A stretch of DNA of 11,124 bases from Hydrogenophaga intermedia (GTDB taxonomy: Bacteria; Pseudomonadota; Gammaproteobacteria; Burkholderiales; Burkholderiaceae_C), in NCBI GenBank assembly GCA_945869245.1, contig CAMBOY010000083.1, positions 1-11,124 of the forward strand. Reading direction: 5' to 3'. The number at the start of each line of letters is the position of its first letter. Within the stretch, counting starts at the first letter, position 1. The translations under genes were made by a program, and so were the position numbers. Below are positions 1-5,207 of this stretch, in pieces. A model generated the notes under the pieces. The model worked only from the letters and a program-made list of their open reading frames with translations. It was not told the origin of the DNA and searched no databases.

Positions 1-927
1 GCGCAGATCACTCTCGATCTGGAACTCGACCTCTTGGGTGGAGTAGCGGTACCCCCATGCGGTGCTCGCCTGAGCGGCCATCACCGGGGCTCCGCCGCTG
101 CGCGGGTCGCTGCCCCCCGAGGGGGCTGCCCCGCCTTGGGACGGCCCGGCGGCGGGGCGGGCTTCGTTGGCCAGCATGTCTTGCAGATCTGTCGGTTTGA
201 GCTGTCTTCCGAATTTCTCGTTCATCACGTCGTCGCTCAAATACGTGATGTGGCCGATCATGCGGGCGATGCGCAGGCCGCGCCGCGGCAGGGTGCCTTC
301 GCGCAGGTAGTGGCCGCCGTGAAAGTCCGGGTCGGTCACGATGGCGCGGCGCGCCACCTCGTTGAAGGCGATGTTCTCGGCGGTCAGATTGGGCGCGCTG
401 GCCACCACCACCGCGTGGCGCACGCGCTCGGGGTATTGCAGGGTCCACGACAGCGTCTGCATGCCGCCCAGGCTGCCGCCCATCACGGCGGCGAGTTGCT
501 CAATGCCCAAGACGTCCAGCAGGCGCGCCTGCGCGTCGACCCAGTCTTCCACCGTGACCACCGGAAAGTCCGCGCCCCAGGGCGCGCCCGTGGCCGGGTT
601 GGTGTGGGTCGGGCCGGTCGAGCCAAAACACGAGCCCAGGTTGTTCACCCCGATCACAAAAAAGCGATGGGTGTCGACCGGCTTGCCCGGGCCAATCATG
701 TTGTGCCACCAGCCTTCGCTTTTGGGCAGGGGCTGACCATCGGGCCCGGCGTGCAGCCCGGCCACATGGTGGCTGGCGTTGAGCGCGTGGCAGATCAACA
801 CCGCATTGCTTTTGTCGGCGTTGAGCTGGCCATAGGTTTCGACCGTGAGCTCGTAAGCGGGCAGCACGGCCCCGCTTTGCAAGCGCAAAGGCTGGTCGAA
901 TCGGAAGGTTTGGGGTGTGACGATCAC
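1..927 (-). CDS. metX: Homoserine O-acyltransferase MetX (3' end cut off by window edge)
   Basis: MetX transfers an acetyl or succinyl group to the homoserine hydroxyl, the first committed step of methionine synthesis in the cytoplasm. The visible 309 codons show the alpha/beta-hydrolase acyltransferase family: HALNASHHVAG near residue 48, the NNLGSCFGSTGPT oxyanion-region motif near 95-107, and the nucleophile elbow GGSLGGMQ with Ser152. The catalytic Asp and His lie beyond the window. The acyl donor cannot be decided from what is visible. I chose the GTG at 927-925, preceded by GAGG six bases upstream (GAGGCCTGCC-GTG) and lying just after the leader terminator. Upstream TTG and GTG codons in frame (942, 939) are possible but lie against the terminator. 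Oddity: between GRQLK (241) and the conserved EVEFQIES (299) is a long Ala/Gly/Pro/Ser-rich stretch, about residues 254-285, encoded by a palindromic repeat (see separate entry). Confidence 0.95.
   Translation of the reverse strand, partial: MIVTPQTFRFDQPLRLQSGAVLPAYELTVETYGQLNADKSNAVLICHALNASHHVAGLHAGPDGQPLPKSEGWWHNMIGPGKPVDTHRFFVIGVNNLGSCFGSTGPTHTNPATGAPWGADFPVVTVEDWVDAQARLLDVLGIEQLAAVMGGSLGGMQTLSWTLQYPERVRHAVVVASAPNLTAENIAFNEVARRAIVTDPDFHGGHYLREGTLPRRGLRIARMIGHITYLSDDVMNEKFGRQLKPTDLQDMLANEARPAAGPSQGGAAPSGGSDPRSGGAPVMAAQASTAWGYRYSTQEVEFQIESDLR
75..166 (-). repeat. GC-rich palindromic repeat-like element inside metX
   Basis: Read on the minus strand, this stretch contains CCGCCGGGCCG, then CCCAAGGCGGGG, then the inverted pair CCCCCTCGGGGGG (about 114-126), then GCAGCGACCCGCGCAGCG. 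This order resembles, from memory of comamonad genomes, an interspersed intergenic element with a CCCCCTCGGGGG core. Here it is read through in frame without a stop and gives an Ala/Gly/Pro/Ser-rich segment of MetX. Family membership is inferred from the pattern alone and the borders are approximate. Confidence 0.5.
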
Positions 928-944
928 GGCAGGCCTCGGCACCA

Positions 945-981
945 AAAACAAAACCCGGTTCACCAAAGAGTGAGACCGGGT
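945..981 (-). terminator. Intrinsic terminator in the metX leader
   Basis: On the minus strand ACCCGGT (981-975) pairs with ACCGGGT (959-953). The helix extends by TCA/TGA after a one-base bulge, and it is followed by TTTGTTTTT. It sits five bases after the last aptamer base and before the metX GTG. This is the position of the expression platform of a transcription-terminating riboswitch. Confidence 0.8.
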
Positions 982-984
982 CAT

Positions 985-1040
985 CTCCCCTTTAGCGGCA
1001 TTTTTAAAGCGCCCGCAATCCGGAACAAATCGGCGCTGGA
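985..1040 (-). ncRNA. SAM-II riboswitch aptamer in the metX leader
   Basis: The RNA reads from the minus strand. P1 forms between AGCGCC (1037-1032) and GGCGCU (1013-1008). The P1 loop begins with the conserved GAUUUG (1031-1026). After P1 comes UUUAAA, then GCCGCUAAAGGGG (999-987), which contains the family hallmark GCUAAA. Pseudoknot pairing is available: UUCC (1025-1022) with GGGG/GGAG (990-986), and GCG (1016-1014) with CGC (997-995). The size of about 55 bases and the position before metX match SAM-II riboswitches, which bind S-adenosylmethionine and lower expression of methionine genes. The next element is a terminator, so control is probably at transcription. The call rests on motif and pairing match. 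A covariance-model search (Rfam RF00521) would be decisive. Confidence 0.85.
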
Positions 1041-1044
1041 GCGA

Positions 1045-1050
1045 AGTATA
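1045..1050 (-). promoter_or_regulatory. Putative -10 box (TATACT) for the metX leader
   Basis: TATACT on the minus strand differs from TATAAT at one base. A start seven or so bases downstream would fall at about 1038, right at the 5' edge of the SAM-II P1 stem, so the transcript would open with the aptamer. No convincing -35 box is seen in the GC-rich sequence upstream. Confidence 0.55.
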
Positions 1051-1241
1051 CGCCCGCCCCAGCGGCGGCACCGGGCGCCGTGGCGCTTCGGGGTTTTCCC
1101 GCGATATGGACCAAAATGAATCCAAAATAGCTGTTGTTAATCCGCACAAAGCCCCGACAGGCCTTGTTGCAGCCCCAAAAAACCCAAGCGCCATGCGGTG
1201 CAGCGCGCATAATCTCTTGGTCTGCCGCACGAGCGGTGGAC
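1051..1241. other. Divergent intergenic stretch without a gene
   Basis: This lies between the metX leader and the RNA-binding protein gene. The left part is GC-rich; 1105-1145 is AT-richer. Open frames crossing it have no ribosome binding site and no family resemblance, so I call no gene here. Apart from the metX -10 box next to it and a possible CATAAT at 1208-1213, I see no defined signal. Confidence 0.4.
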
Positions 1242-1276
1242 TTGACAGGTGATTGGTCGGTTTCGCGTGCTACAGG
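1242..1276 (+). promoter_or_regulatory. Possible promoter of the RRM gene (TTGACA)
   Basis: TTGACA at 1242-1247 is a perfect -35 consensus. The best -10-like sequence, TGCTAC/TACAGG around 1268-1276, is spaced 20-23 bases away, which is longer than ideal, so the assignment is weak. It would give a leader of roughly 55-60 bases before the ATG. Confidence 0.35.
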
Positions 1277-1324
1277 TTTTGTGTGTGCTGACGGGGCTCC
1301 ATCGCTATTTCTCTGTGTGTTTCT

Positions 1325-1329
1325 AGGAG
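1325..1329 (+). promoter_or_regulatory. Ribosome binding site AGGAG fixing the RRM protein start
   Basis: AGGAG lies eight bases before the ATG at 1338. It favours that start over the in-frame ATG near 1134, which would add 68 residues without similarity to RRM proteins. Confidence 0.85.
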
Positions 1330-1337
1330 TCCCTCTC

Positions 1338-1748
1338 ATGGGCAACAAACTGTACGTCGGCAATCTGCCTTACACCGTTCGCGACGAAGACCTGCAACAG
1401 GCTTTTGGCGCCTACGGCGCTGTCAACAGCGCCAAAGTCATGATGGAGCGCGACACCGGTCGCTCCAAGGGTTTTGGTTTTGTTGAAATGGGCAGCGATG
1501 CCGAAGCACAAGCCGCCATTGAAGGCATGAACGGCCAGTCTCTGGGCGGTCGCAGCCTGGTGGTCAACGAAGCCCGTCCTCCCCGCACCGGCGGTGGTGG
1601 TTTCGGCGGCGGCCGTCGTGAAGGCGGTTTCGGCGGCGGCGGTGGTGGTGGCAACGACGGCGGTTTCCGCAGCCCCTACGGTGGCGGTGGCCGTCGCGAA
1701 GGTGGCTTCGGCGGCGGTGGCCGTGGTGGCGATCGCGGCGGTTACTGA
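1338..1748 (+). CDS. Glycine-rich single-RRM RNA-binding protein
   Basis: This is a 136-residue cytoplasmic RNA-binding protein. An N-terminal RRM (about residues 3-80) carries RNP2 (LYVGNL, 5-10) and RNP1 (KGFGFVEM, 44-51). The aromatic residues Tyr6, Phe46 and Phe48 that stack on RNA bases are present. Residues 84-136 form a disordered Gly/Arg tail with two copies of the GRREGGFGGG unit (about 92-101 and 118-127) and a final DRGGY. Bacterial proteins of this layout (Rbp type) are often cold-inducible and thought to act as RNA chaperones. That role is family knowledge, not something shown here. The ATG is supported by AGGAG eight bases upstream, and the gene ends at a strong terminator, so it appears monocistronic. 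The repetitive GGC/GGT codons of the tail are a region prone to length change. Confidence 0.95.
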   Translation: MGNKLYVGNLPYTVRDEDLQQAFGAYGAVNSAKVMMERDTGRSKGFGFVEMGSDAEAQAAIEGMNGQSLGGRSLVVNEARPPRTGGGGFGGGRREGGFGGGGGGGNDGGFRSPYGGGGRREGGFGGGGRGGDRGGY

Positions 1749-1760
1749 TCGCCGACACGC

Positions 1761-1775
1761 TGGGCCTCTGGCCCA
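1761..1775 (+). other. Small perfect hairpin after the RRM gene
   Basis: TGGGCC and GGCCCA form a six-base-pair stem around a TCT loop, 12 bases after the stop codon. It lacks its own T-run and precedes the main terminator. It may help protect the mRNA 3' end, or it may be incidental. Confidence 0.4.
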
Positions 1776-1783
1776 GCCATCAA

Positions 1784-1820
1784 AAAAGCCCCTAGGTGTA
1801 GACCTCGGGGCTTTTGTTTT
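1784..1820. terminator. Bidirectional intrinsic terminator between the RRM gene and sbtB
   Basis: AAAAGCCCC (1784-1792) pairs with GGGGCTTTT (1807-1815). Inside, AGGT (1794-1797) pairs with ACCT (1802-1805). TTTTGTTTT follows on the plus strand and the A-run at 1782-1787 gives TTTTTT on the minus strand. It can therefore end both the plus-strand RRM transcript and the convergent minus-strand sbtA-sbtB transcript, whose last codon is at 1842. Confidence 0.9.
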
Positions 1821-1841
1821 GGGCGCTGCACACCGAGCGCG

Positions 1842-2144
1842 TCAAAATTTTTCTGGGCGCAGCACCGCTACGTCGGTGAAAAACAGCGTCAGGCTGTAGT
1901 GCTTGCCGTAGGCGTCCAGCACATGGCGAGCCAGGGTGTCGGCCACGTCTTGGGTGCAAATGACCTTCATTTCGATGCTGCGGTCGGCTTCCCACAGCGA
2001 TTCGCGGGTGCTCAGGCGGCTGCCGCCGCGCACGTCGTGCACGGTGTAGCCTTGCGCGCCCAGGCGCAGGCTGTCGGCGATCAGGCGCTTTTCCAGCGCG
2101 GCCTCAGAAATAATGACCAGCAGGGTGCGGGGGTGTTTTTCCAT
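1842..2144 (-). CDS. sbtB: PII-like protein SbtB, regulator of SbtA
   Basis: This 100-residue protein has a ferredoxin-like PII fold pattern: a first strand TLLVIISE (7-14), a helix, GAQGYTV (29-35), a T-loop region about 36-55, strand IEMKVIC (57-63), then helix and a final strand SLTLFFTDVAVL (84-95). SbtB proteins are trimeric PII-like proteins that bind adenine nucleotides, including cAMP in cyanobacteria, and control the bicarbonate transporter SbtA at the inner membrane. The gene follows sbtA after a seven-base gap, the standard sbtA-sbtB order, and it ends just before a terminator. The protein stops at RPEKF and lacks the Cys-containing GPEGC-type C-terminal extension known from cyanobacterial SbtB, so redox control by that loop is not expected. 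The function assignment leans on the sbtA neighbour, since the protein is short. Confidence 0.8.
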   Translation of the reverse strand: MEKHPRTLLVIISEAALEKRLIADSLRLGAQGYTVHDVRGGSRLSTRESLWEADRSIEMKVICTQDVADTLARHVLDAYGKHYSLTLFFTDVAVLRPEKF

Positions 2145-2151
2145 AAGACGC

Positions 2152-3102
2152 TCAAGCTCCGTGCAGCCACTGGGCCAGCTTCAGGTACAGCGGCACGCCC
2201 AGCACAATGTTGAATGGGAAAGTGATGCCCAGCGCGGCGGTGATCGACAAGGCCGCATTGGCCTCGGGCACCGCCATGCGCATGGCGGTGGGCGCGGCGA
2301 TGTAGCTGGCGCTGGCCGCCAGCGTGGCCAAGATGGCGGTGCCACCGACACTCAAGTCCAGCGCCACGCCAGTGAAAGCCCCGGCCACTGCCAGCCCCAT
2401 GGGGGCGATCAAGGCAAACAGCACAATCGCTACACCCTGCTGGCGCAAGGCGCCCAGGCGGGCGCCGGCGACTAGGCCCAGCTCCAACAAAAACAGCGCC
2501 AGCACGCCCTTGAATGGGGCCATGAACACCGGCGCAATCGGCGCGGTGCCGGCCTCGCCCATGAAGGCGCCCATGAGCAAGCCGCCTGCCAGCAGCAGCA
2601 CCGATTTGCCCAAAAACACGTCGTGGGCCAGCTCACCCCAGTTGACCCCGGTGCCACCGCCACCGGCCTCGCGCGCGCCCAGCCGCGCCAGTAAGATGCC
2701 GGCCACAATGCCTGGCGCTTCCATGATGGCGACCCACAGTGCGGCGTGCGCCTCGAACGCCACCCCTTGCGCAGTCAGATAGGCGCTGGCCACCGCAAAG
2801 GTCACCACGCTGACCGAGCCGTAGTGTGCCGCCATGGCGGCCGCGTCCACCCGCGACAGACCGAGCAGGCGCAAGATTGGGGTGAGCACAAAAGGAATGG
2901 CAAACCCCAAAGCCATACAGGCCAGCATTTGCGGCAGCATCTCGGCAAAGGGCTGCTTGCTCAGCTCCACGCCGCCTTTGAGGCCAATGGCCAGCAGCAA
3001 ATAGATCGACAGCGTTTCGTACAGCGCCTCGGGCAGGCGCAGATCGCTTTTGGCCAGGCGGGCGAACACGCCCAGTAAGAAGAAAAGTACAACGATGTCC
3101 AT
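2152..3102 (-). CDS. sbtA: SbtA-family sodium-dependent bicarbonate transporter
   Basis: This 316-residue, very hydrophobic inner-membrane protein shows about ten predicted membrane segments in two halves, separated by a hydrophilic Gly-rich linker (143-160). The family signatures are LRLPEALYE (21-29), LLLAIGLKGGVEL (35-47), HYGSVSVVTF (93-102) and the strongly conserved SASYIAAPTAMRMAVPEAN near 264-282. SbtA imports bicarbonate with sodium and is a carbon-concentrating component in cyanobacteria. In other bacteria the substrate is mostly inferred. The ATG at 3102 is the first possible start, since an in-frame TGA lies two codons upstream. No clear Shine-Dalgarno sequence precedes it. The gene starts only 44 bases after the SDR stop codon, with a terminator between them. 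It is followed by sbtB, its partner. Confidence 0.88.
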   Translation of the reverse strand: MDIVVLFFLLGVFARLAKSDLRLPEALYETLSIYLLLAIGLKGGVELSKQPFAEMLPQMLACMALGFAIPFVLTPILRLLGLSRVDAAAMAAHYGSVSVVTFAVASAYLTAQGVAFEAHAALWVAIMEAPGIVAGILLARLGAREAGGGGTGVNWGELAHDVFLGKSVLLLAGGLLMGAFMGEAGTAPIAPVFMAPFKGVLALFLLELGLVAGARLGALRQQGVAIVLFALIAPMGLAVAGAFTGVALDLSVGGTAILATLAASASYIAAPTAMRMAVPEANAALSITAALGITFPFNIVLGVPLYLKLAQWLHGA

Positions 3103-3120
3103 GGGTCAATTGTTGCAGCG

Positions 3121-3151
3121 CATCAAAACAAATACCCCCCTGGGGGTTATT
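3121..3151 (-). terminator. Intrinsic terminator overlapping the SDR stop codon
   Basis: On the minus strand CCCC pairs with GGGG around a CAGG loop. The helix is extended by AATA/TATT (one bulged A) and followed by TTTGTTTT. The TAA stop of the SDR gene lies in the 5' arm. It should separate the kdsC-lptC-SDR transcript from sbtA, at least in part. Confidence 0.7.
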
Positions 3152-3947
3152 GGTCGACCTCGGGAGTGGGGCGGTGGCGGTGTTTGCGCGGCTGGCGGGC
3201 AAAAAAAGCGTCGAACCAGGCATTGGGCAGGGCGCGCAGCAGCCAGGCCACGCCCTGCATGGGCCACGGGATCACGCGGTAGGCTGTTTGGGCTGCAATG
3301 GCTTGGACCGCGCGGCGGGCAAAGTCGTCGGCGTCGAGCAAAAAGGGCATGGGATAGCGGTTGTGCGCAGTCAGCGGGGTTTTGACATAGCCAGGCAATA
3401 GGGTCACCACCCGCACACCGCTGCCGCGCAGCTCGCCGCGCAGGCTCTCGCAATAGGCCACCACCGCCGCCTTGCTGGCGCAATAGGCTGCGTGTCCGGG
3501 CAGACCGCGAATGGCCGCCACGCTGGCCACACCCACCAGGGTGCCGCTGCCGCGCGCGCGCATGGGCGCGATAAAGGGTGAAAACGTGGCCATGAGCCCG
3601 ACGTTGTTGATGGCCAGGGTCTGGGCCATGACCTCGATGTCCTCGGCCTCGGCGCTGTCCACGCCCATGCTGACGCCGGCGTTGGCGATCACCACGTCGG
3701 GCAGGCCTTGCTGGGCTAGGCAGTCGCGCGCGGCCTGCAGCACGGCGGCGGTGTCGGCCACGTCCACGGCGTAGGTCACACAACGGTCTTCGCCCAGCCC
3801 CTGCTCCAAGGCCCACGCGCGCAGCGCCTCGCCCCGACGCGCGAGCAGGGCCAAACGCCAGCCCCGGCGGGCGTATTCGGCGGCCAGGGCCTGGCCAATG
3901 CCGCTGGAGGCGCCTGTGATCAGCACAAGGGGGGCGGTGGGGTGCAT
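3147..3947 (-). CDS. Short-chain dehydrogenase/reductase (SDR)
   Basis: This 266-residue cytoplasmic NAD(P)-dependent oxidoreductase has a classical SDR Rossmann fold. It carries the cofactor motif TGASSGIG (11-18), Arg37-Arg38 after the second strand (which favours NADP(H)), DV at 62-63 and NAG at 89-91. The catalytic tetrad is Asn114, Ser142, Tyr155 and Lys159 in YCASK. The substrate loop follows PGYVKTPL. The C-terminal part (about 220-266) has an aromatic, amphipathic stretch and a basic tail. The substrate cannot be told from sequence. It starts four bases after the lptC stop with no clear ribosome binding site, so translation is probably coupled to lptC, and it ends in its own terminator. 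The position suggests co-expression with cell-envelope genes, but a role in LPS is not shown. Confidence 0.88.
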   Translation of the reverse strand: MHPTAPLVLITGASSGIGQALAAEYARRGWRLALLARRGEALRAWALEQGLGEDRCVTYAVDVADTAAVLQAARDCLAQQGLPDVVIANAGVSMGVDSAEAEDIEVMAQTLAINNVGLMATFSPFIAPMRARGSGTLVGVASVAAIRGLPGHAAYCASKAAVVAYCESLRGELRGSGVRVVTLLPGYVKTPLTAHNRYPMPFLLDADDFARRAVQAIAAQTAYRVIPWPMQGVAWLLRALPNAWFDAFFARQPRKHRHRPTPEVDQ

Positions 3948-3951
3948 GGTG

Positions 3952-4602
3952 TCAACGCGGTTGCAGCAGCAGGCGCACCCGGCCCTGCATCTCCAGCACC
4001 TCGGGCTCGGCGGTGTGGCTGAAGCGGTCGGCCGATACCACGTCGCGGTCGCGCAGCACCTGTACCGGCAGATCGGACCAGGCGCGGTTGGGCTCGGTGG
4101 CGAAATGCAGCCGTTCGCCCCGGATCTCCATGCGCGGCTGATCGCCCCAGGCTTCGCGCACCACCACGGCGTCGCCGTCTAGGGTGAACTCGGTTTGCGC
4201 CTCGTTGCTGAGCATGCGGTGTGCGCTGGCGGTGGTGAGCGCGCCACGGGCGTCGACGCTGCGCACCCGGGCGTCGTCGGCCTCGTAGCCGCCGGTGTCG
4301 GGCCGGTGGCGCACCTCGCGCCCGGCGATTTCGCCGCGCAGACGGCCGTCGGGTTCAAACACCTTGACCGCAAATCCGGTCATGAAATAGTCGGGCTCGC
4401 GCCGTTCGGGGCGCGCTGGCTCCGCGTCGGACACGCCCGGCGTGGCGCGCAGCACCCAGTATGAGCCCAGTGCCAGCACCGCCATCAACACCACCGGCAG
4501 ATAGACGGTGAGCGCGTCGAGTGCGCGGCGCCCGCGTTGGCGCCAGAGCGAATCGCGCCGGCTGGGTTCGGGCAGTGGGCTCAGCGGCAGCGGTTGGTTC
4601 AT
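3952..4602 (-). CDS. lptC: LPS export ABC transporter periplasmic protein LptC
   Basis: LptC is the bitopic inner-membrane protein of the LptB2FGC complex. It passes LPS to the periplasmic LptA bridge. The 216 residues show a short basic cytoplasmic N-terminus, a single membrane anchor (about 30-51, LTVYLPVVLMAVLALGSYWV), then a periplasmic beta-jellyroll domain beginning with the family hallmark PDYFMTGFAVKVFEPDGRL (70-88). It continues with GEIAG, HRPDTGGYEADD and AWSDLPVQVLRDRDVVSADR. Length is close to the usual 190-215. The start is set by the overlap ATGA: the ATG at 4602-4600 shares bases with the kdsC TGA. An upstream in-frame ATG would lie well inside kdsC. The usual next genes lptA and lptB are missing here; an SDR gene follows instead. 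Confidence 0.92.
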   Translation of the reverse strand: MNQPLPLSPLPEPSRRDSLWRQRGRRALDALTVYLPVVLMAVLALGSYWVLRATPGVSDAEPARPERREPDYFMTGFAVKVFEPDGRLRGEIAGREVRHRPDTGGYEADDARVRSVDARGALTTASAHRMLSNEAQTEFTLDGDAVVVREAWGDQPRMEIRGERLHFATEPNRAWSDLPVQVLRDRDVVSADRFSHTAEPEVLEMQGRVRLLLQPR

Positions 4603-5168
4603 CGCGCGGCCTGCTCCAGCAAGTCGGCGTAGCGCCCGTGGGCGGTGGCGATCAGGTCGCACAGCTCGCGCACCGCACCAGCGCCGGCGCCGCGTGTGGT
4701 CACATGGTGGGCCAGTGCCAACACCTCAGGGTGCGCGCCCGGTGGCGCACACGCGAACGCGGCGCGGCGCAGCATGGGCAGGTCGGGCCAGTCGTCGCCC
4801 ATGGCGGCGGCTTGCGACCAGTCCAGACCCAGCTCCTCGAGCAATGCCTGCGCAGCGGGGGCTTTGTCTTCGGTGCCAAAGCGCGCGTGCTGCACCCCCA
4901 GCGCGTGCAAGCGGTTGCGCAGCGCGGCGCTGTCGCGCCCAGTGACCACGGCCGGCACCACACCCAGGCGCTGCAGCAGCTTGATGCCGTGGCCGTCGAG
5001 CGTGTGAAAGCGCTTGATGACTTCGCCTTGGTCGCCAAAGTACAGCCCACCGTCGGTGAGCACACCATCGACATCCAACAACACCACCCGCACCGCCTGG
5101 GCGCGCAGCAGCACATCGGGCGCATGGTGCAACACCGGGCGCAAAGGGGGCAGTTCGGGCAAAGGCAT
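4599..5168 (-). CDS. kdsC: 3-deoxy-D-manno-octulosonate 8-phosphate phosphatase KdsC
   Basis: KdsC hydrolyses Kdo 8-phosphate to Kdo and phosphate in the cytoplasm, the last step before CMP-activation of this LPS core sugar. The 189-residue length matches the family. It is a small HAD enzyme without a large cap: motif I DVDGVLTDG (32-40, nucleophile Asp32 and acid/base Asp34), the following GLYFGDQGEVIKRFHTLDGHGI, motif II VTGR, motif III lysine in EDKAPA and motif IV GDDWPDLP. The ATG at 5168 gives the normal N-terminus; another in-frame ATG at 5201 would add 11 residues. The stop overlaps the lptC start (ATGA), which shows translational coupling. Divergent to it, only 39 bases away, is the CPA2 antiporter gene. 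In many proteobacteria kdsD sits in this gap; it does not here. Confidence 0.94.
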   Translation of the reverse strand: MPLPELPPLRPVLHHAPDVLLRAQAVRVVLLDVDGVLTDGGLYFGDQGEVIKRFHTLDGHGIKLLQRLGVVPAVVTGRDSAALRNRLHALGVQHARFGTEDKAPAAQALLEELGLDWSQAAAMGDDWPDLPMLRRAAFACAPPGAHPEVLALAHHVTTRGAGAGAVRELCDLIATAHGRYADLLEQAAR

Positions 5169-5174
5169 GGCCAG

Positions 5175-5180
5175 ATTATC
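5175..5180 (-). promoter_or_regulatory. Possible -10 box (GATAAT) very close to the kdsC ATG
   Basis: GATAAT on the minus strand ends six bases before the kdsC ATG at 5168. If used, transcription would start at or next to the ATG, giving a leaderless mRNA. No good -35 box is visible and no Shine-Dalgarno sequence precedes the ATG. It lies in the 39-base divergent gap shared with the antiporter gene. Confidence 0.35.
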
Positions 5181-5207
5181 GGTGGTGGCGGGGATTAACA
5201 TCGCCAC

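Noticed and set aside
34..1119. Long open frame on the plus strand across metX
   Set aside because: It lies antisense to a clear metX, shows no recognisable domain, and reflects high GC and codon bias. It also runs through the riboswitch leader.
1134..1337. N-terminal extension of the RRM protein by 68 residues
   Set aside because: The extension has no family similarity, crosses the likely promoter, and the ATG at 1338 has a good Shine-Dalgarno sequence.
1587..1745. GGC/GGT-rich stretch as a satellite repeat or CRISPR-like array
   Set aside because: It is the coding sequence for the glycine-rich tail; units are irregular and there are no spacers.
4603..4662. N-terminal extension of LptC by 20 residues
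   Set aside because: It lies inside kdsC; the ATGA overlap start gives the usual short cytoplasmic tail before the membrane anchor.
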